Positions 45,684-56,156 are shown, counted from the stretch's first letter. The stretch: DNA of 64,000 nucleotides from Acidobacteriota bacterium (GCA_016716435.1 JADJWI010000001.1:526230-590229); one strand, 5' to 3'. Notes: generated by a model from the letters alone, not told the origin. Program-made: numbers and translations.

Positions 45684-46631
45684 ATGCTAAATGTTGAGGT
45701 TCATGCCACGTCCCATGTCGGACGCGTAAGAAAGGGGAATGAGGATAACTATCTCATGCTCCACATCTCGCGTTCGGTCGCCTGGACGGGCACTCAGGAA
45801 GATTCCGAGTTCATCATCGAAAGCCAGACCTTCGAGGTTGATGACAACGGTGTGGTGCTTGCGGTCTCTGACGGCATGGGCGGCGCGATGGCGGGTGAGG
45901 GCGCGAGCAAAATGGCCGTTGAGTGCGTTTGCGAAAAGCTGCTCGAAGACGACATCGAAGAAACGCTGACACCCGAGGCTTACGACTACAACCTCATCGC
46001 GAAACTCTACTACGCCACCGTTTACGCAAATTATCTTGTCCACCAACAGGGCCGCTCGGACGCTCAGTTCCAGGGAATGGGAGCGACCTTTACCGGCATC
46101 GGCGTCACCTCTCGCGGCATCGACCTCATTCAGGTCGGCGACAGCCGCGCATACCTTGTCAGCAACGGAAAGATCTATCAGGTTACAAAGGACCAGTCGC
46201 TTGTCCAGCAGCTCATCGATGCTCAGCAGATCTCGCCCGAAGAGGCCGAGACGCACACGCTCAAGAACGTCATTCTCCAGGCCCTCGGAGCACAGAACGA
46301 GATCTTCCCCGTCGCCGCCCGGCTCAAGCCCTGCAATGGCGACGTGCTCCTGCTTTGCAGCGACGGCCTTTCAAATAAGGTAAGTGCCGCTGGTATGCAG
46401 CGGATCGTAACCGAAAACTACGACTCGCTCGGCCAGGCCGCGGCAACGCTCGTTACCGAAGCCAACGCGAACGGCGGCGAGGACAACATCACCGTCGTCA
46501 TCGCCAAACTAAGCGGCGATAACCTTCCCGAACCGAACGGCGACGATGTTCAACTTGAGATACTTGATCTTGGGAATGTTCACGACACCGCCGAACAGGA
46601 TACGGCGGAGATAGTTGAGGACGAGGCCTAG
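45684..46631 (+). CDS. PP2C-family Ser/Thr protein phosphatase
   Basis: This is a metal-dependent phosphatase. Metal motifs: GRVRKGNEDNYL (residues 13-24), SDGMGGAMAGE (about residue 63), GDSRAYL and GGEDNITVVIAKL. The domain ends at about residue 275, and a short acidic tail follows. In bacteria this family acts with Hanks-type kinases; none is in this window. It is intact and ends 4 bp inside the convergent nfeD-like gene. Confidence 0.9.
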   Translation: MLNVEVHATSHVGRVRKGNEDNYLMLHISRSVAWTGTQEDSEFIIESQTFEVDDNGVVLAVSDGMGGAMAGEGASKMAVECVCEKLLEDDIEETLTPEAYDYNLIAKLYYATVYANYLVHQQGRSDAQFQGMGATFTGIGVTSRGIDLIQVGDSRAYLVSNGKIYQVTKDQSLVQQLIDAQQISPEEAETHTLKNVILQALGAQNEIFPVAARLKPCNGDVLLLCSDGLSNKVSAAGMQRIVTENYDSLGQAAATLVTEANANGGEDNITVVIAKLSGDNLPEPNGDDVQLEILDLGNVHDTAEQDTAEIVEDEA

Positions 46632-47141
46632 TCCTGCTTCCAGCCCGGTATTTCCTTTCGCGAGGGCGGGACAAAGATCTTCGCTCCTTCGACCCGGACC
46701 ACCTCGACCTTTCTCGCCAGCGTCAAGCACCGTCTCTTCATCGGCAGGGATCGCGGTCCATTCCGAACCCTGGACGTTGACCGAAGCTGCGTTCAGAGCT
46801 CCCTTGCTTCCCTCGAGAACCGTACCGACCTTCCCCGGCAAAGCATCTACGCCAAACTTTGATTCGCGGTCGCCCTTGCCCCACATATAATTTGAAAAGA
46901 TCGTCCGCGACATCGCCGTCAGAGCACCGGAAACGGCAATGAACGCGATGAACTGCCAGAGGTAGCCAAAGCCCATCATCCCGACAAGAGCGGCAGCCAA
47001 CGCCCCGAGCCCGAACCAGAAAAGCACGAAGCCGAGCGTAAAGACCTCCGCCACGATCAGCGAAACCCCGAGCACCACCCAAATATCCAAGCGTATTGTT
47101 CCATCAGCCAAGAACCTCGACCCTTGCCCAAATGATAGCAT
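46628..47141 (-). CDS. NfeD family membrane protein, one frameshift
   Basis: Two to three transmembrane segments (DIWVVLGVSLIVAEVFTLGF, GALAAALVGMMGFGY and FIAFIAVSGALTA) are followed by an OB-fold-like C-terminus, GKVGTVLEGSKGALNAASVNVQ. An indel near 46718 shifts GEKGRGGPGR to the expected VEVVRVEGAKIFVPPS, ending at TAG 46628-46630. This is the short NfeD1b type, which often pairs with a stomatin-type gene, not seen here. I chose ATG 47141. Confidence 0.85.
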
Positions 47142-47231
47142 ATCGCCGCCCGGCCTCACCTCAAGCAGCCGCCGCCTATCAATCTGCCATTCTTTAACCC
47201 CCGGAGCCGGCCGTGCTAATCTCATCATCGT

Positions 47232-47318
47232 GCTGGGGTGGCGGAATTGGTAGACGCCCAGGACTTAAAATCCTGTGAACTAAGGTTCGTGCGGGTTCGA
47301 CTCCCGCCCTCAGTACCA
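47232..47318 (+). tRNA. tRNA-Leu (anticodon TAA)
   Basis: This is an 87-nt gene with an encoded CCA end. The acceptor arms are GCTGGGG / CCTCAGT with G-T pairs. The D-loop is GGCGGAATTGGTAGACGC, the anticodon stem-loop CAGGACTTAAAATCCTG with TAA, a long variable arm follows, and the T-loop is GGGTTCGACTCCC. The long variable arm fits Leu. Confidence 0.95.
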
Positions 47319-47826
47319 CTATAAAGCATTTATTTACAATCACTTATGGACTGGCCTAGAAATGGGGCGGTCCTTATTTTTGTCCAAAAGTTGCCTCGGG
47401 GGGGAATTTGGGGGGGAATTTCCGGGTCAGTATGTATGCGTTTGTGGCTTGAACTGCGACCTTTTGACCCCCAGCGTCCGGTCTGCGAACTGCTCCACAA
47501 ATGTTCTTGATTCGAGTGGAGAAGAACCTTTTCAATCAATGCTGCAAAGCAATGCCGGCCCTCTATGCTCTCGGGCTAAGATGTCGCAACTTCCTATCGG
47601 AAGAAGTCGGACGTCAGACTGGTGAACTAGAAGCAGACTCGCCGGCTTGGATCCTAAAGTTCGACCAGACAAAGGGCTTAATGGAATGGCAGTTCGTCCA
47701 GTTGCGTTTTCAGGGATCGGGTGGGATTGCTCCTCTACACGAGTGAGCGCGGTGGATGCCTTCCGTGCCGTTGAAAGCTGTCGAAGCAGTTTCCAGCATC
47801 TCGTCCATACGTCACCACGCAGTTTG
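47319..47826. other. 508-bp gap after tRNA-Leu, no confident gene
   Basis: Short frames on both strands have no recognisable domain. On the minus strand a Pro-rich tail (FPPKFPPEATFGQK) faces the tRNA, as in C-termini of some tRNA-site integrases. This is a weak hint of a decayed tyrosine recombinase. Runs of G (47398-47421) are the most striking feature. Confidence 0.4.
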
Positions 47827-49020
47827 TCAGGCGAGTTCAGGCTGAGAATCGGAAGCCTTCGTGCCCGAGATGAACGAAAAATAATTGACGGCGAGACACG
47901 CCAACGAGAACGCGGAGAGCAGTGCGAAGCCAAGCGTATACGTCCCCGTCGCGTCTTTGACAAGTCCGAGTTCGATCGGCGGGAAAAAGCCACCGAGTCC
48001 CCCGAACGCTCCAACGAGCCCGGTGACGGTACCGGTTTCCTTTGGAAAGTATTGCGGGACGAGTTTGAAAACGGCGCCGTTACCGAGACCCAATGCGGCA
48101 GCGCATCCGAGAGCTCCGATCGTAAATAAGACGATGGTGGTAAAGCTCAGCAGAAGGGATAGGGCGGCGATCGTCGCAAAAACGAAGAGTAGCACGCGGG
48201 CTCCGCCGAACTTGTCGGCGAGGATGCCGCCGACTGGGCGCATCAGTGTTGCGAGCACGACGAACCCGGCAGTGCGTGCTCCGGCATCGGTCGCCGTGAG
48301 GTCAAAGATCTCGCGGAGGAACGTCGGCATGTAGAGCGCGAGGGCAACAAATCCGCCGAAGGTGAGGAAATAAAATAGTGAAAGCACCCAGGCTATCTTC
48401 GATGTCTTCAACGGAGCGAGCATCTCCGCGACGGACTTGGGACGGGCTGTCGTGGAGTCGCTAACCGCGGTAGCGTAGAAGACGATGCCCCAGATAAATG
48501 TGATCGCCGCAAAGATGTAGAAAACGGTTCGCCAGTCACCGAGAGTGAGTGCGAGCACGGGGGCAAAGAATACCGCGATCGATTGACCGATGTTGCCCAT
48601 GCCGTAAACGCCGAGAGCAGTTCCTTGTTTTTCAGGAGCGAACCATCGCGACGTAAAACCGACGCCGACCGGGAACGTCGTGCCCGCGATTCCGAGGAGC
48701 AATCCGAAAGCAAGAAGCTGGTAGTAGCTCGTGGAAAGCGCAATCGCGATCGCCGGGAGGGCCGAGAAAATGAGGAGCCCAGCCATTACATAGCGTCCAC
48801 CGAACCGGTCTGCGAGCATGCCGGCGAAAATGCGTCCGACGGAGCCGAGAAGAACCGGGGCTGCGATCATTACGCTGCGCTGGGTGGCGGTCAGGTTATA
48901 GAGTTGAGTGAAGGTTGGGGCGAGAGCTGCGATAAGCCCCCAGACGGCAAAAGAAACTCCAAATGATGTGGTAGAAAGAAAGAGAGCTTGCACCGCTCCA
49001 GGTCGGAATGTGTCACTCAT
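47827..49020 (-). CDS. narK: Nitrate/nitrite MFS transporter (NarK/NasA type)
   Basis: This 12-helix major facilitator of 397 aa imports nitrate or exports nitrite. The N-terminal nitrate signature GRIFAGMLADRFGGRYVM and the second one GLGNGAVFKLVPQYFPKETG with VTGLVGAFGGLGGFFPP are present. These define the nitrate/nitrite porter family. It is the last gene of the minus-strand operon that also encodes the molybdo-enzyme. Confidence 0.92.
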   Translation of the reverse strand: MSDTFRPGAVQALFLSTTSFGVSFAVWGLIAALAPTFTQLYNLTATQRSVMIAAPVLLGSVGRIFAGMLADRFGGRYVMAGLLIFSALPAIAIALSTSYYQLLAFGLLLGIAGTTFPVGVGFTSRWFAPEKQGTALGVYGMGNIGQSIAVFFAPVLALTLGDWRTVFYIFAAITFIWGIVFYATAVSDSTTARPKSVAEMLAPLKTSKIAWVLSLFYFLTFGGFVALALYMPTFLREIFDLTATDAGARTAGFVVLATLMRPVGGILADKFGGARVLLFVFATIAALSLLLSFTTIVLFTIGALGCAAALGLGNGAVFKLVPQYFPKETGTVTGLVGAFGGLGGFFPPIELGLVKDATGTYTLGFALLSAFSLACLAVNYFSFISGTKASDSQPELA

Positions 49021-49097
49021 AGGTGTTTAGAATCGGGAAACCTCGCGCGGAAGTCATGGTTATATACCTTTTTAGCCATGGCCGTCGATGGTCGACT

Positions 49098-49406
49098 TCA
49101 TTTGCTAAAGGAGCCACCGCGTGTTTGACCTCGCCTCGGGACCGGCTTCCACCAGAGGAAGATGGTCAACGCGATCGACCAGCATACAAAAGAAGCTATG
49201 ATGAGCGGCCAGAGCTTGTCGAAGTGGCGCGCTAGCGCGGCCTCGATAGCCGCGGACAAGATCCAAAGCTGTGCGAGATTGATCATCACGAACATTACAA
49301 GACGTGCTTGCCAGATCGCCGTGCGTCCGCGGTCCTCGTGACGCCTTGGCGTTCCGGGGCTATTGAAATCGACTGCGCCGTCCTTTGTCTCAGAATCAAA
49401 TTTCAT
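49098..49406 (-). CDS. Small two-helix membrane protein, DUF6755-like
   Basis: This protein of about 102 aa has two transmembrane helices (ARLVMFVMINLAQLWILSAA and LWPLIIASFVCWSIALTIFL). The N-terminus is charged and the C-terminus basic. It overlaps the end of the Rieske gene by 11 bp, and GGAGG precedes ATG 49406, so it is co-translated. Such small proteins with this pattern are found next to molybdo-enzyme clusters; the DUF number is from memory and unchecked. It may be an assembly or membrane-anchoring subunit. Confidence 0.65.
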   Translation of the reverse strand: MKFDSETKDGAVDFNSPGTPRRHEDRGRTAIWQARLVMFVMINLAQLWILSAAIEAALARHFDKLWPLIIASFVCWSIALTIFLWWKPVPRRGQTRGGSFSK

Positions 49407-49944
49407 GACTGCCGCCTCCGCTCGGCTCACGTCCGATGGCCCAAACCTCGCTCCCGCGAACCTCGATCAGCACCTTATCCAGGGGACGCGGCGGCGGACC
49501 GTAGAGTACCGCGCCTGTGCGAGCATCGAACCCGCCTTCGTGACAAGGACATTCGAGCCGGTCCTTCGACATTTCGTAATAGACCGGGCAGGTGAGGTGC
49601 GTACATTTCTGGCCAAATGCGTGATAGGAACCGTCGCGAGAGCGGACGAGGATCGCCGAATCGTGCTCGCCGGGGTAGTAAAAATTCAGGGCTGTTCCCG
49701 GCTGCATCACCTCTGCCCTTTCAATTCGATAAGGAGCATATGCCGGTTCCTTGCTCGCGTCATAGACCGATTTCGCGGCGAAGCCCGCGGTTCCTGCTAG
49801 CAGCGTCGACGAGGTCAAAAACAGGAAATTGCAGAACTCGCGGCGAGTTACCTGAGCCTCGTCACTGCGGTCATAGGGAAACTCTTCGTCAAATGATTTC
49901 GTCGCTTTTCGAACGTCCCGTTCGTCTCTTTTGTTTCCGTCCAT
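49396..49944 (-). CDS. Rieske [2Fe-2S] protein, membrane-anchored
   Basis: This is a Rieske fold with ligand boxes CTHLTC (about residue 112) and CPCHEGGF (about residue 134). Near the N-terminus VTRREFCNFLFLTSSTLLAG forms a twin-Arg-type anchor helix, so the cluster should lie outside the cytoplasmic membrane. I chose ATG 49944, which has a GAGG site; the upstream frame overlaps the ferredoxin gene. It sits between the ferredoxin and the two-helix protein. It probably passes electrons from quinol to the reductase, or the reverse. Confidence 0.88.
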   Translation of the reverse strand: MDGNKRDERDVRKATKSFDEEFPYDRSDEAQVTRREFCNFLFLTSSTLLAGTAGFAAKSVYDASKEPAYAPYRIERAEVMQPGTALNFYYPGEHDSAILVRSRDGSYHAFGQKCTHLTCPVYYEMSKDRLECPCHEGGFDARTGAVLYGPPPRPLDKVLIEVRGSEVWAIGREPSGGGSHEI

Positions 49945-49966
49945 ATTAAACCTCGATAAAATGGGT

Positions 49967-50611
49967 CTAAAACTCGTTCCGCTTATCAGAGTCCTCAACC
50001 TGGGTATCAATCCACGACTCGTCCCCCGCAGCATCAGAAAAAACCCGCCCTTCAAATACGCCGCATCCATCAACGTTCACTTCATCCGCGTCGGTGGGCA
50101 GCATCATATAAACCTTCGTCTCGACCTTTTGATTACCGAACACGTGTGCGTTTACCGGTTTTGTCCGCCGCAACGGGACGATCTGTTCGTAAGTGCCGAA
50201 CGAGATCGCTCCCGTCGGGCATACACTCGCGCACATCGGCCTGAGACCTTCGCTCGTGCGGTCGTAGCACATATCGCACTTCATCTGCAGATGCATCTGC
50301 GAGTTGTACTTAGGTACGCCGAACGGACACGCGTTAACGCAGTTTCGGCAATCGAGGCATCGCGGTTTGAGCGCAGACATGACGACACCGTCTTCGTTCG
50401 TCTTGATCGCGTCGGCCGGACAAACGAGAGCGCAGGTCGGTTCAGAACAGTGCATGCAGACGGTCGGCATAGTCGCCGTGGTTTCCGACCGGTCGATGTA
50501 GTCAACAAAGATCATCGAGTATCCCTTATGGGTCGAGCATTCTCGACAGGCGGCAACGCATGCACGGCAGCCGATACACCGCTGCGGATCGATGAACATT
50601 GTCTCCTTCAT
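49967..50611 (-). CDS. Four-cluster 4Fe-4S ferredoxin subunit (NrfC/HybA-like)
   Basis: Sixteen cysteines form four [4Fe-4S] sites: CIGCRACVAAC, CMHCSEPTCALVCP, CLDCRNCVNACPFG and CDMCYDRTSEG.. with CASVCPTG. The length is 214 aa. There is no signal peptide, which suggests cytoplasmic location with the catalytic subunit. The gene starts next to the catalytic subunit stop (1-bp gap), so the two are surely coupled. Confidence 0.93.
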   Translation of the reverse strand: MKETMFIDPQRCIGCRACVAACRECSTHKGYSMIFVDYIDRSETTATMPTVCMHCSEPTCALVCPADAIKTNEDGVVMSALKPRCLDCRNCVNACPFGVPKYNSQMHLQMKCDMCYDRTSEGLRPMCASVCPTGAISFGTYEQIVPLRRTKPVNAHVFGNQKVETKVYMMLPTDADEVNVDGCGVFEGRVFSDAAGDESWIDTQVEDSDKRNEF

Positions 50612-52860
50612 TTAGCTAGCCTCCTTTTGCTGTCTGCCCTTAATCGCCTCGCTCAAGCTCATTCCTTTGCGCACCTTTCCCAGTATCGGCAATTCGCGTG
50701 AGTGGATCTTTTCAAGTCTTGCAGCGCAGGCCTTGAACTCAGGGATCTTCGACGTCGGATCGAGAGCGGCGATAGTGATCTGGTTTGCCGCCAATTCTTC
50801 TCCCCAATGGTATGGAACGAAGATCGTATCCGGTCGGATCGTCTTCACGACCAGAGCCGGAAAGATGCCTTCGCCGCGGCGAGATACGACCTTGACGCGC
50901 TCGCCGTCATTGATCTTGTACTTCGCCGCAGTTTCGGGATGGATCTCGACGAACGGCTCCGGGCACTGCTGAACGAGAAAACCGATGCGACGGGTCTGGT
51001 TCCCCGACAGATACTGATGGACGATACGCCCGCTCGTGAAGATCAGCGGATATTCATCGTCGGGTTTCTCAGCTGCTCCTTTATATTCGATCGGATGAAA
51101 CTTCGCCTTTCCATCGGGATGGGCGAACTTCTCTTCGAATAGACGCGGTGTGCCCTCGCTCTCATCGCTTGGGCAGGGCCAGAAAACGCCGTCCTGCTTA
51201 TCGATCTTTTCGTACGTGATCCCCGAATAATCAGCCTTTCCACCTTTGGACGCGATCCGCAGCTCGTCGAAGATCGCTCTTGGCGACTCGAATTGAAAAT
51301 ACTGCCCGCGGCCCATGCGGTGAGCGATCTCCTGCAAGATCTCCCAGTCTCGTCGGGCCTCGCCCGGCGGATCAATAGCTTTGTTGATCTTTATGACACG
51401 CCCCTCGCCGCTAGTCGTAGTCCCTTCGTCCTCGGACCAGGTGGTCCCGGGCAGCACGACGTCAGCATAGCGGGCGGATTCGGACAAAAAGAAGTCGATG
51501 CAAACGTTAAACTCAAGCCCTTCAAGCGACTTGCGAACTTCATTCGTATCCGGCAGCGAAACCATCATATTGCTGCAAATGGAGAGAAGCCCGCGAATCT
51601 CGCCCTCGCGCATTTTCGCAAACACTTCGACCGCGGAAACACCGGCCTGCGGAAGTTCAGATTCATCGATGCCCCAGACATCCGAAACATACTTCCGATG
51701 GTCCGGCTCGTTGATTGACCGATAGCCCGGAAGTTGGTCAGCCTTTTGCCCGTGCTCGCGGCCGCCCTGCCCGTTACCCTGACCCGTTATCGTCCCGTAT
51801 CCTCGGCCCTTGCTGCCGATCTTTCCGGTGGCGAGAACGATGTTGATATAGCTCAGAACGTTCTCGGTGCCGTTCGAATGATGCTCGATACCTCGGGCAT
51901 GCATTATCATTCCCGTCCTCGCACGGCCGTAGGCTCGAGCAGCCTGAACGATCTTTTCCGCCGGAACCCCCGAGATCTCAGATGCGACCTGCGGCGTATA
52001 CTTCATCGCCGTCTCCCGCGTATCATCCCAGCCGTTCGTTCGCGAATCGATAAACGCCTGATCGATGAGATTCTCGCTGATGAGAACGTTAAGGATGCCG
52101 TTCGCGACGGCGGCGTCGGTTCCGGGCTTGAGCTGCAAGTGAAGGTCGCCTTGCCGTGCTGTAGGTGTCTCGCGCGGATCAATTACGATCCACATGCCGC
52201 CGTTGTCGCGCTGTTTCCAGAGAAAGCCATTTATTATCGGAAACGTCTCAGCGCAGTTAGCCCCGGCTATGATCAGTACTTCAGCGTGCGGAATGTCACT
52301 CCACGGATTCGCCGCGCGGTCAATGCCGAACGCCTTGTTGTTCCCGGCGGCCGCTGATGCCATGCACAACCGACCGTTGTAATCGATATATCGCGTTCCG
52401 AGAGCTAACCGAGCGAACTTGCCGACGTGGTAGGTCTTCTCCGTGGTCAATGACGAACCGGAGTAAACGGCGATCGAATCTTTGCCGTATTTCTCCTGCA
52501 GCGTTTGGAACCGTGAAACGATGAGATCAAAGGCTTCTTCCCACGATGCCCGCTCAAAATTGCCGTTGCGCTTGATCAGCGGGTGTAGGAGGCGGTCGGG
52601 GTGATGGGTTTGGAGATACGCCGTTACACCCTTCGGGCAGAGACGCCCTTCGTTGACCGGAAATCGTACCTGGGTTCGACGCCGACGACATGATTCTTTT
52701 CTACAAGGAGATTCATTCCACACTGCATACCGCAGTATGGACAATGCGTAGGCACAACCTTGTCGATCACGCGATCTGCGAGCCAACCGTCGATCGGGGC
52801 GTCGTGCAGATGTGGCCCGAATTGCTCGATGATCTTTTCTAAATTCTCTACCTTGGACAT
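50612..52860 (-). CDS. Molybdopterin oxidoreductase, nitrate reductase NasA/NarB-type catalytic subunit, one frameshift
   Basis: The N-terminal [4Fe-4S] site is CPYCGMQCGMNL and CPKG. The Mo-ligand region NGRLCMASAAAGNNKAFG places Cys as ligand, as in Nap/Nas enzymes. Cofactor loops DPRETPTARQGD and FTSGRIVHQYLSGNQTRR follow. The C-terminal MopB domain ends at IPEFKACAARLEKI. About 749 aa are present, with a frame jump near 52672. No twin-Arg signal is seen, so the enzyme is cytoplasmic. The NarK neighbour supports nitrate as substrate; formate or another oxyanion is not excluded. Confidence 0.9.
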
Positions 52861-52866
52861 AAGCGT

Positions 52867-53966
52867 CTACTCGTTATCGCCCACCTTAGCCCGAGCACCT
52901 TCGAAAACCGACTCATTCTTGTTCGGCAAACTCGCATATGCAAGTCCGCGCATGATCCGCTTGCAGCGAGGGCAGTAATCCTGCAGCGTGTGGCCGTTCG
53001 GCAAGGTGTAATCGAAACCAAGCTGACCGACAACTTTTTTAGATCCTCGATCCAAATCTTCCCCAGGAACATCGTCCCGCATCGGGGACAGCTCGCCGGC
53101 TCCATCTCCTGGGCCCGCTGCTGATATAGTTCAACTCCGATCGAAGCAGGTCGCTGGACGATGTGAAAAAGCTTTCCGAACGGAAGATAAAACAAGGTCA
53201 TGATCACCGTAGCCTGGTGCATCAGAGCGATGAAAGAATACATGTAGCCTGCAAACCAGAGACTCGAAACTGTCAGCATCAATCCGGAAACAGAGATCGC
53301 TATCAGCATCAGATGGGGCGTGAAATCTAGAAGAAAAGACTGATATGCGATCGCTCCGCGATCTTTAAGCCGCCGATGGATAGCGATTGCACAGCCGGCC
53401 AAGACCATTATCGCGGTGAAGTCCAGGGCGTGAAACTGCACCCACGCCGCCGCGCTCCGGCCGTCGAGGATCTGACCGGGGAAACCGAAGATGTAGGCGC
53501 GGTAACCGAGATCCCCCTCAAGCTTGAAGTGTACCCAACCGAATGCCAGCGGGAATGTGATTAACGCCGCGAGAATGCAGCCCCACATGATCAGGAAGTG
53601 CATCAACCAACGGCTGAAGCCCCGTTTGAAGATGAAGTGCTGTGCGACCAGATTCTTTCCGATCGTCGTTGCCGCCGTTGCCGTATTCTTGGCCAGTTTT
53701 TCTCTATCTCGAAAGAGTTTCCATCCTCGAAGCCAATAGGCTCGCGTGGCCGGCCGCTGCAGCCAGATCGCGTATCGGTAGACGATCGCGCCCAAGGCGA
53801 CGATACTGGCGATGGTGTAGCCGAAGAGCGCCGAATCAAAGTGCTCGAGACTTCGTGACCCAATGATAACGAGTAAAGTGAGGAGGGCAGACGCGAGAAT
53901 TCCTAGTATCGCAGGACGTTTTCGATCGACACCGATGAGGTCTGGTCTCAACAGTTCGCTTGCCAT
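52867..53966 (-). CDS. Cytochrome-b-like membrane subunit with C-terminal zinc ribbon, one frameshift
   Basis: This is a multi-helix protein, with helices near residues 18-35, 50-65, 118-140, 180-198, 215-235 and 240-260. Several His residues (HFLIMWG, WVHFK, HALDF, HRRLKDRG, HLMLIAI, MHQATV) could bind haem, as in NarI/HdrE. After an indel near 53035 the C-terminus continues with FDYTLPNGHTLQDYCPRCKR. With CPRCGTMF upstream it gives a CxxC..CxxC ribbon. It is probably the quinol-linked partner of the catalytic subunit. Confidence 0.78.
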
Positions 53967-54067
53967 AATCTTCTGTTCTCAAGTCGCAACCAGCGTAACC
54001 CAGTTCGCTAACCCAAATCAAACCTTCTCCGCGAGACCGCCATTGGTTCTCTGGGTACATTCTTAGC

Positions 54068-54727
54068 CTAAAAAAGCTGTTTTCTTTTCCATTGTTGAGA
54101 GCGTTTCGTTTCATGCTCTACGGCGATTCGGAAGTCGTCCGGGATGTTTACATTCAAGAAATAATTATCTGATCCTTCAAGATCCTCATAAGCGGAGAAT
54201 TCTAGAATGTGCGTGTTCAACCGCCTGACCAGGTCCTGCAGGCTCCAATTGTCCGACGACAACATTTCTTTCACGTGTGGAATACAAGTTTGGGCCTTGT
54301 AAAGGCCGCAAAGGGGTTGTATGCGTCCGTCAGGTTGCCGTGGAAGGATCGCGTCGATGGTTTCGTTCAAGCCATCATGCTTTTCCCTACAGAACGAGAC
54401 CATTATTGTGAACAATTCAGAACCCACTAGCGGAAGGTCGCACGCGAGAATCGCAGCCCACTCGGACTTCGCATTAAGCAGTGCAGTATAGAGGCCAACG
54501 ACAGAGCCTCTCCTGCCCGCCCCAACGGACGCGTCCTCAATAATAATTAGATTCGATCTGTAGTCGCTTGGCGAATGCCCCACGATCGACACAGGTTCCG
54601 CGTTCCTTGCCAAAACGTTTGCGGCCCGCTCCACAAGTGTGAGACCTCCAAGCTTCAGTTGTGCTTTGTCCGAACCCATTCGCCGGCTTTGTCCTCCGGC
54701 TAAAACGAACCCTTCGATGGCTGTCAT
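54068..54727 (-). CDS. mobA: Molybdenum cofactor guanylyltransferase MobA
   Basis: MobA adds GMP to molybdopterin to make the bis-MGD cofactor used by Nap/Nas/DMSO-reductase enzymes. Motifs: VLAGGQSRRMGSDKAQL (residues 8-24), AILACDLPLVGS and QPLCGLYKAQ. The length of 219 aa fits. It lies between the porin and the cytochrome-b-like gene in the same direction. Confidence 0.93.
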   Translation of the reverse strand: MTAIEGFVLAGGQSRRMGSDKAQLKLGGLTLVERAANVLARNAEPVSIVGHSPSDYRSNLIIIEDASVGAGRRGSVVGLYTALLNAKSEWAAILACDLPLVGSELFTIMVSFCREKHDGLNETIDAILPRQPDGRIQPLCGLYKAQTCIPHVKEMLSSDNWSLQDLVRRLNTHILEFSAYEDLEGSDNYFLNVNIPDDFRIAVEHETKRSQQWKRKQLF

Positions 54728-54739
54728 TTTTTTAAAATA

Positions 54740-56134
54740 TCAGAATGTATAGGTCGCGCCGAGGTTTAGGTGAGTTGCGTACCTTGGGCCGGTAAAGAGG
54801 TAGTCAGTTCTAAATCTGCGAAATTCCGCGCCCACTGCGAACTGAGGGGTGAATCTGTATAGAGCGTTCGCGGCGATAACGAAGTTTCGTGATCTCCAAT
54901 CGCGGAATGAGAGGCTGACGAGGTCCGAATTAACGGGGTCGTCGATACCAAGGGAACCGTAGATCCCCAGCTGGTTGTTCAGGACGGGAGGTGTATAACC
55001 GATTTGGATCCACCCGCCGCGGGTCCCGATCGACCTAACGCCGCCTGGCGTAAGTTTTAAGCCATCTGAATATGCTAACTCGGTGTTGTAGCTTTGAAAA
55101 ACTCCGCCCTGGAAGCCGCCGAGATTGCGGCCAGAGAATGCTTCTCCGGCGACGGTGACGCTCTCGGCTACGGGAAAATTCCAGTCCACCGCGACGCCAA
55201 CGGACTCGACGTCATTACGAGTATTTGCCGGGCCGGTAAAGACCCGCGACATACCGAAGTGGCCTGAGACGCCGATGCTGCCGGACTTTTTGGTGCCGAG
55301 CCAGTTTGCATTCGAATAGGCGAGGCGGCTCTGTAGGAAAGGGACTCGGGACGCCTGACCGCTGGTCGGCTGCACAACGAATGCGGCGTTGGTCGCGAAA
55401 TCGCCGGTCTGAGATTCGAGTGCGGCAGCCTGCACGGTGAGGTTGCTGTTCAATTTCTGATCCACGCGGACCTGCGGCAAACGCGCCCAAAGATTGCCGC
55501 CCGCTCCCATCTGCGGATTACCGGCCGCGGCGATCGAAACCGGGTTGACGGGTGCGAACACGATCCAATCCTGGCCGACGGTCACAGACGTCCGTTCCCA
55601 ATCGAGCCGCGTGTAGGCAAGGCGAAGCCGGACGACGCCGAAGTTTTCGCCGATACCTACGGAAGGAAATCCGCCGAAGAAATCGCCTTCGACGACGGCT
55701 CCGATTCTCGCGTTCCCGAGCCGTGCGCCTTCGAGTCTGAGACCAAGTCGCGTTTGCCGAGCACTCGCACTGACGTTGCCGCTGCCGGGGAGAGTCGCGA
55801 AAAGAGGAACGTCCGCGTTGTTGGTTCCGCCGCTGTTGCCATATGCGTTGAAGAAGAGCGTTCCGTAGGGGATCAGCCGGACGCCCTTTCCGATATCGAC
55901 GCCGACCTTCGGCTGCTTCTCAGCGGTGTCGGCAGCTTTCGTTTCGGTCGGCTTTACTGCCGCCGCGGTCGGAGCTGGCGATTCCGATTTTAGTTTCTGA
56001 AGTTCTTCGAGGATCGCCTGAACCTGCGTCTCGAGCTGCTTGATACGAGTCTCGCGGTCGGCCGGCGATTCTTGCGCGTAAACAGGGAACGACAGCACGA
56101 GTACTAAGGCAATTGCGAATATCGGTCTGCTCAT
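54740..56134 (-). CDS. Outer-membrane porin-like protein
   Basis: A signal peptide (IFAIALVLVLSFPVYAQ) precedes a coiled-coil segment (RETRIKQLETQVQAILEELQ) and a Pro/Ala linker. Then comes a beta-barrel of about 340 aa that ends in an aromatic residue (GATYTF), as in outer-membrane barrels. It resembles DcaP-like porins. It is the first gene of the nitrate operon and probably lets anions or acids cross the outer membrane. ATG 56134 has AAGGTGGG six bases upstream; ATG 56140 is also possible. Confidence 0.8.
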   Translation of the reverse strand: MSRPIFAIALVLVLSFPVYAQESPADRETRIKQLETQVQAILEELQKLKSESPAPTAAAVKPTETKAADTAEKQPKVGVDIGKGVRLIPYGTLFFNAYGNSGGTNNADVPLFATLPGSGNVSASARQTRLGLRLEGARLGNARIGAVVEGDFFGGFPSVGIGENFGVVRLRLAYTRLDWERTSVTVGQDWIVFAPVNPVSIAAAGNPQMGAGGNLWARLPQVRVDQKLNSNLTVQAAALESQTGDFATNAAFVVQPTSGQASRVPFLQSRLAYSNANWLGTKKSGSIGVSGHFGMSRVFTGPANTRNDVESVGVAVDWNFPVAESVTVAGEAFSGRNLGGFQGGVFQSYNTELAYSDGLKLTPGGVRSIGTRGGWIQIGYTPPVLNNQLGIYGSLGIDDPVNSDLVSLSFRDWRSRNFVIAANALYRFTPQFAVGAEFRRFRTDYLFTGPRYATHLNLGATYTF

Positions 56135-56156
56135 AACCATCCCACCTTCAAATACA

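Noticed and set aside
47362..47746. Plus-strand ORFs after tRNA-Leu as real genes
   Set aside because: They are short, overlap each other, have no ribosome-binding site and contain no recognisable domain.
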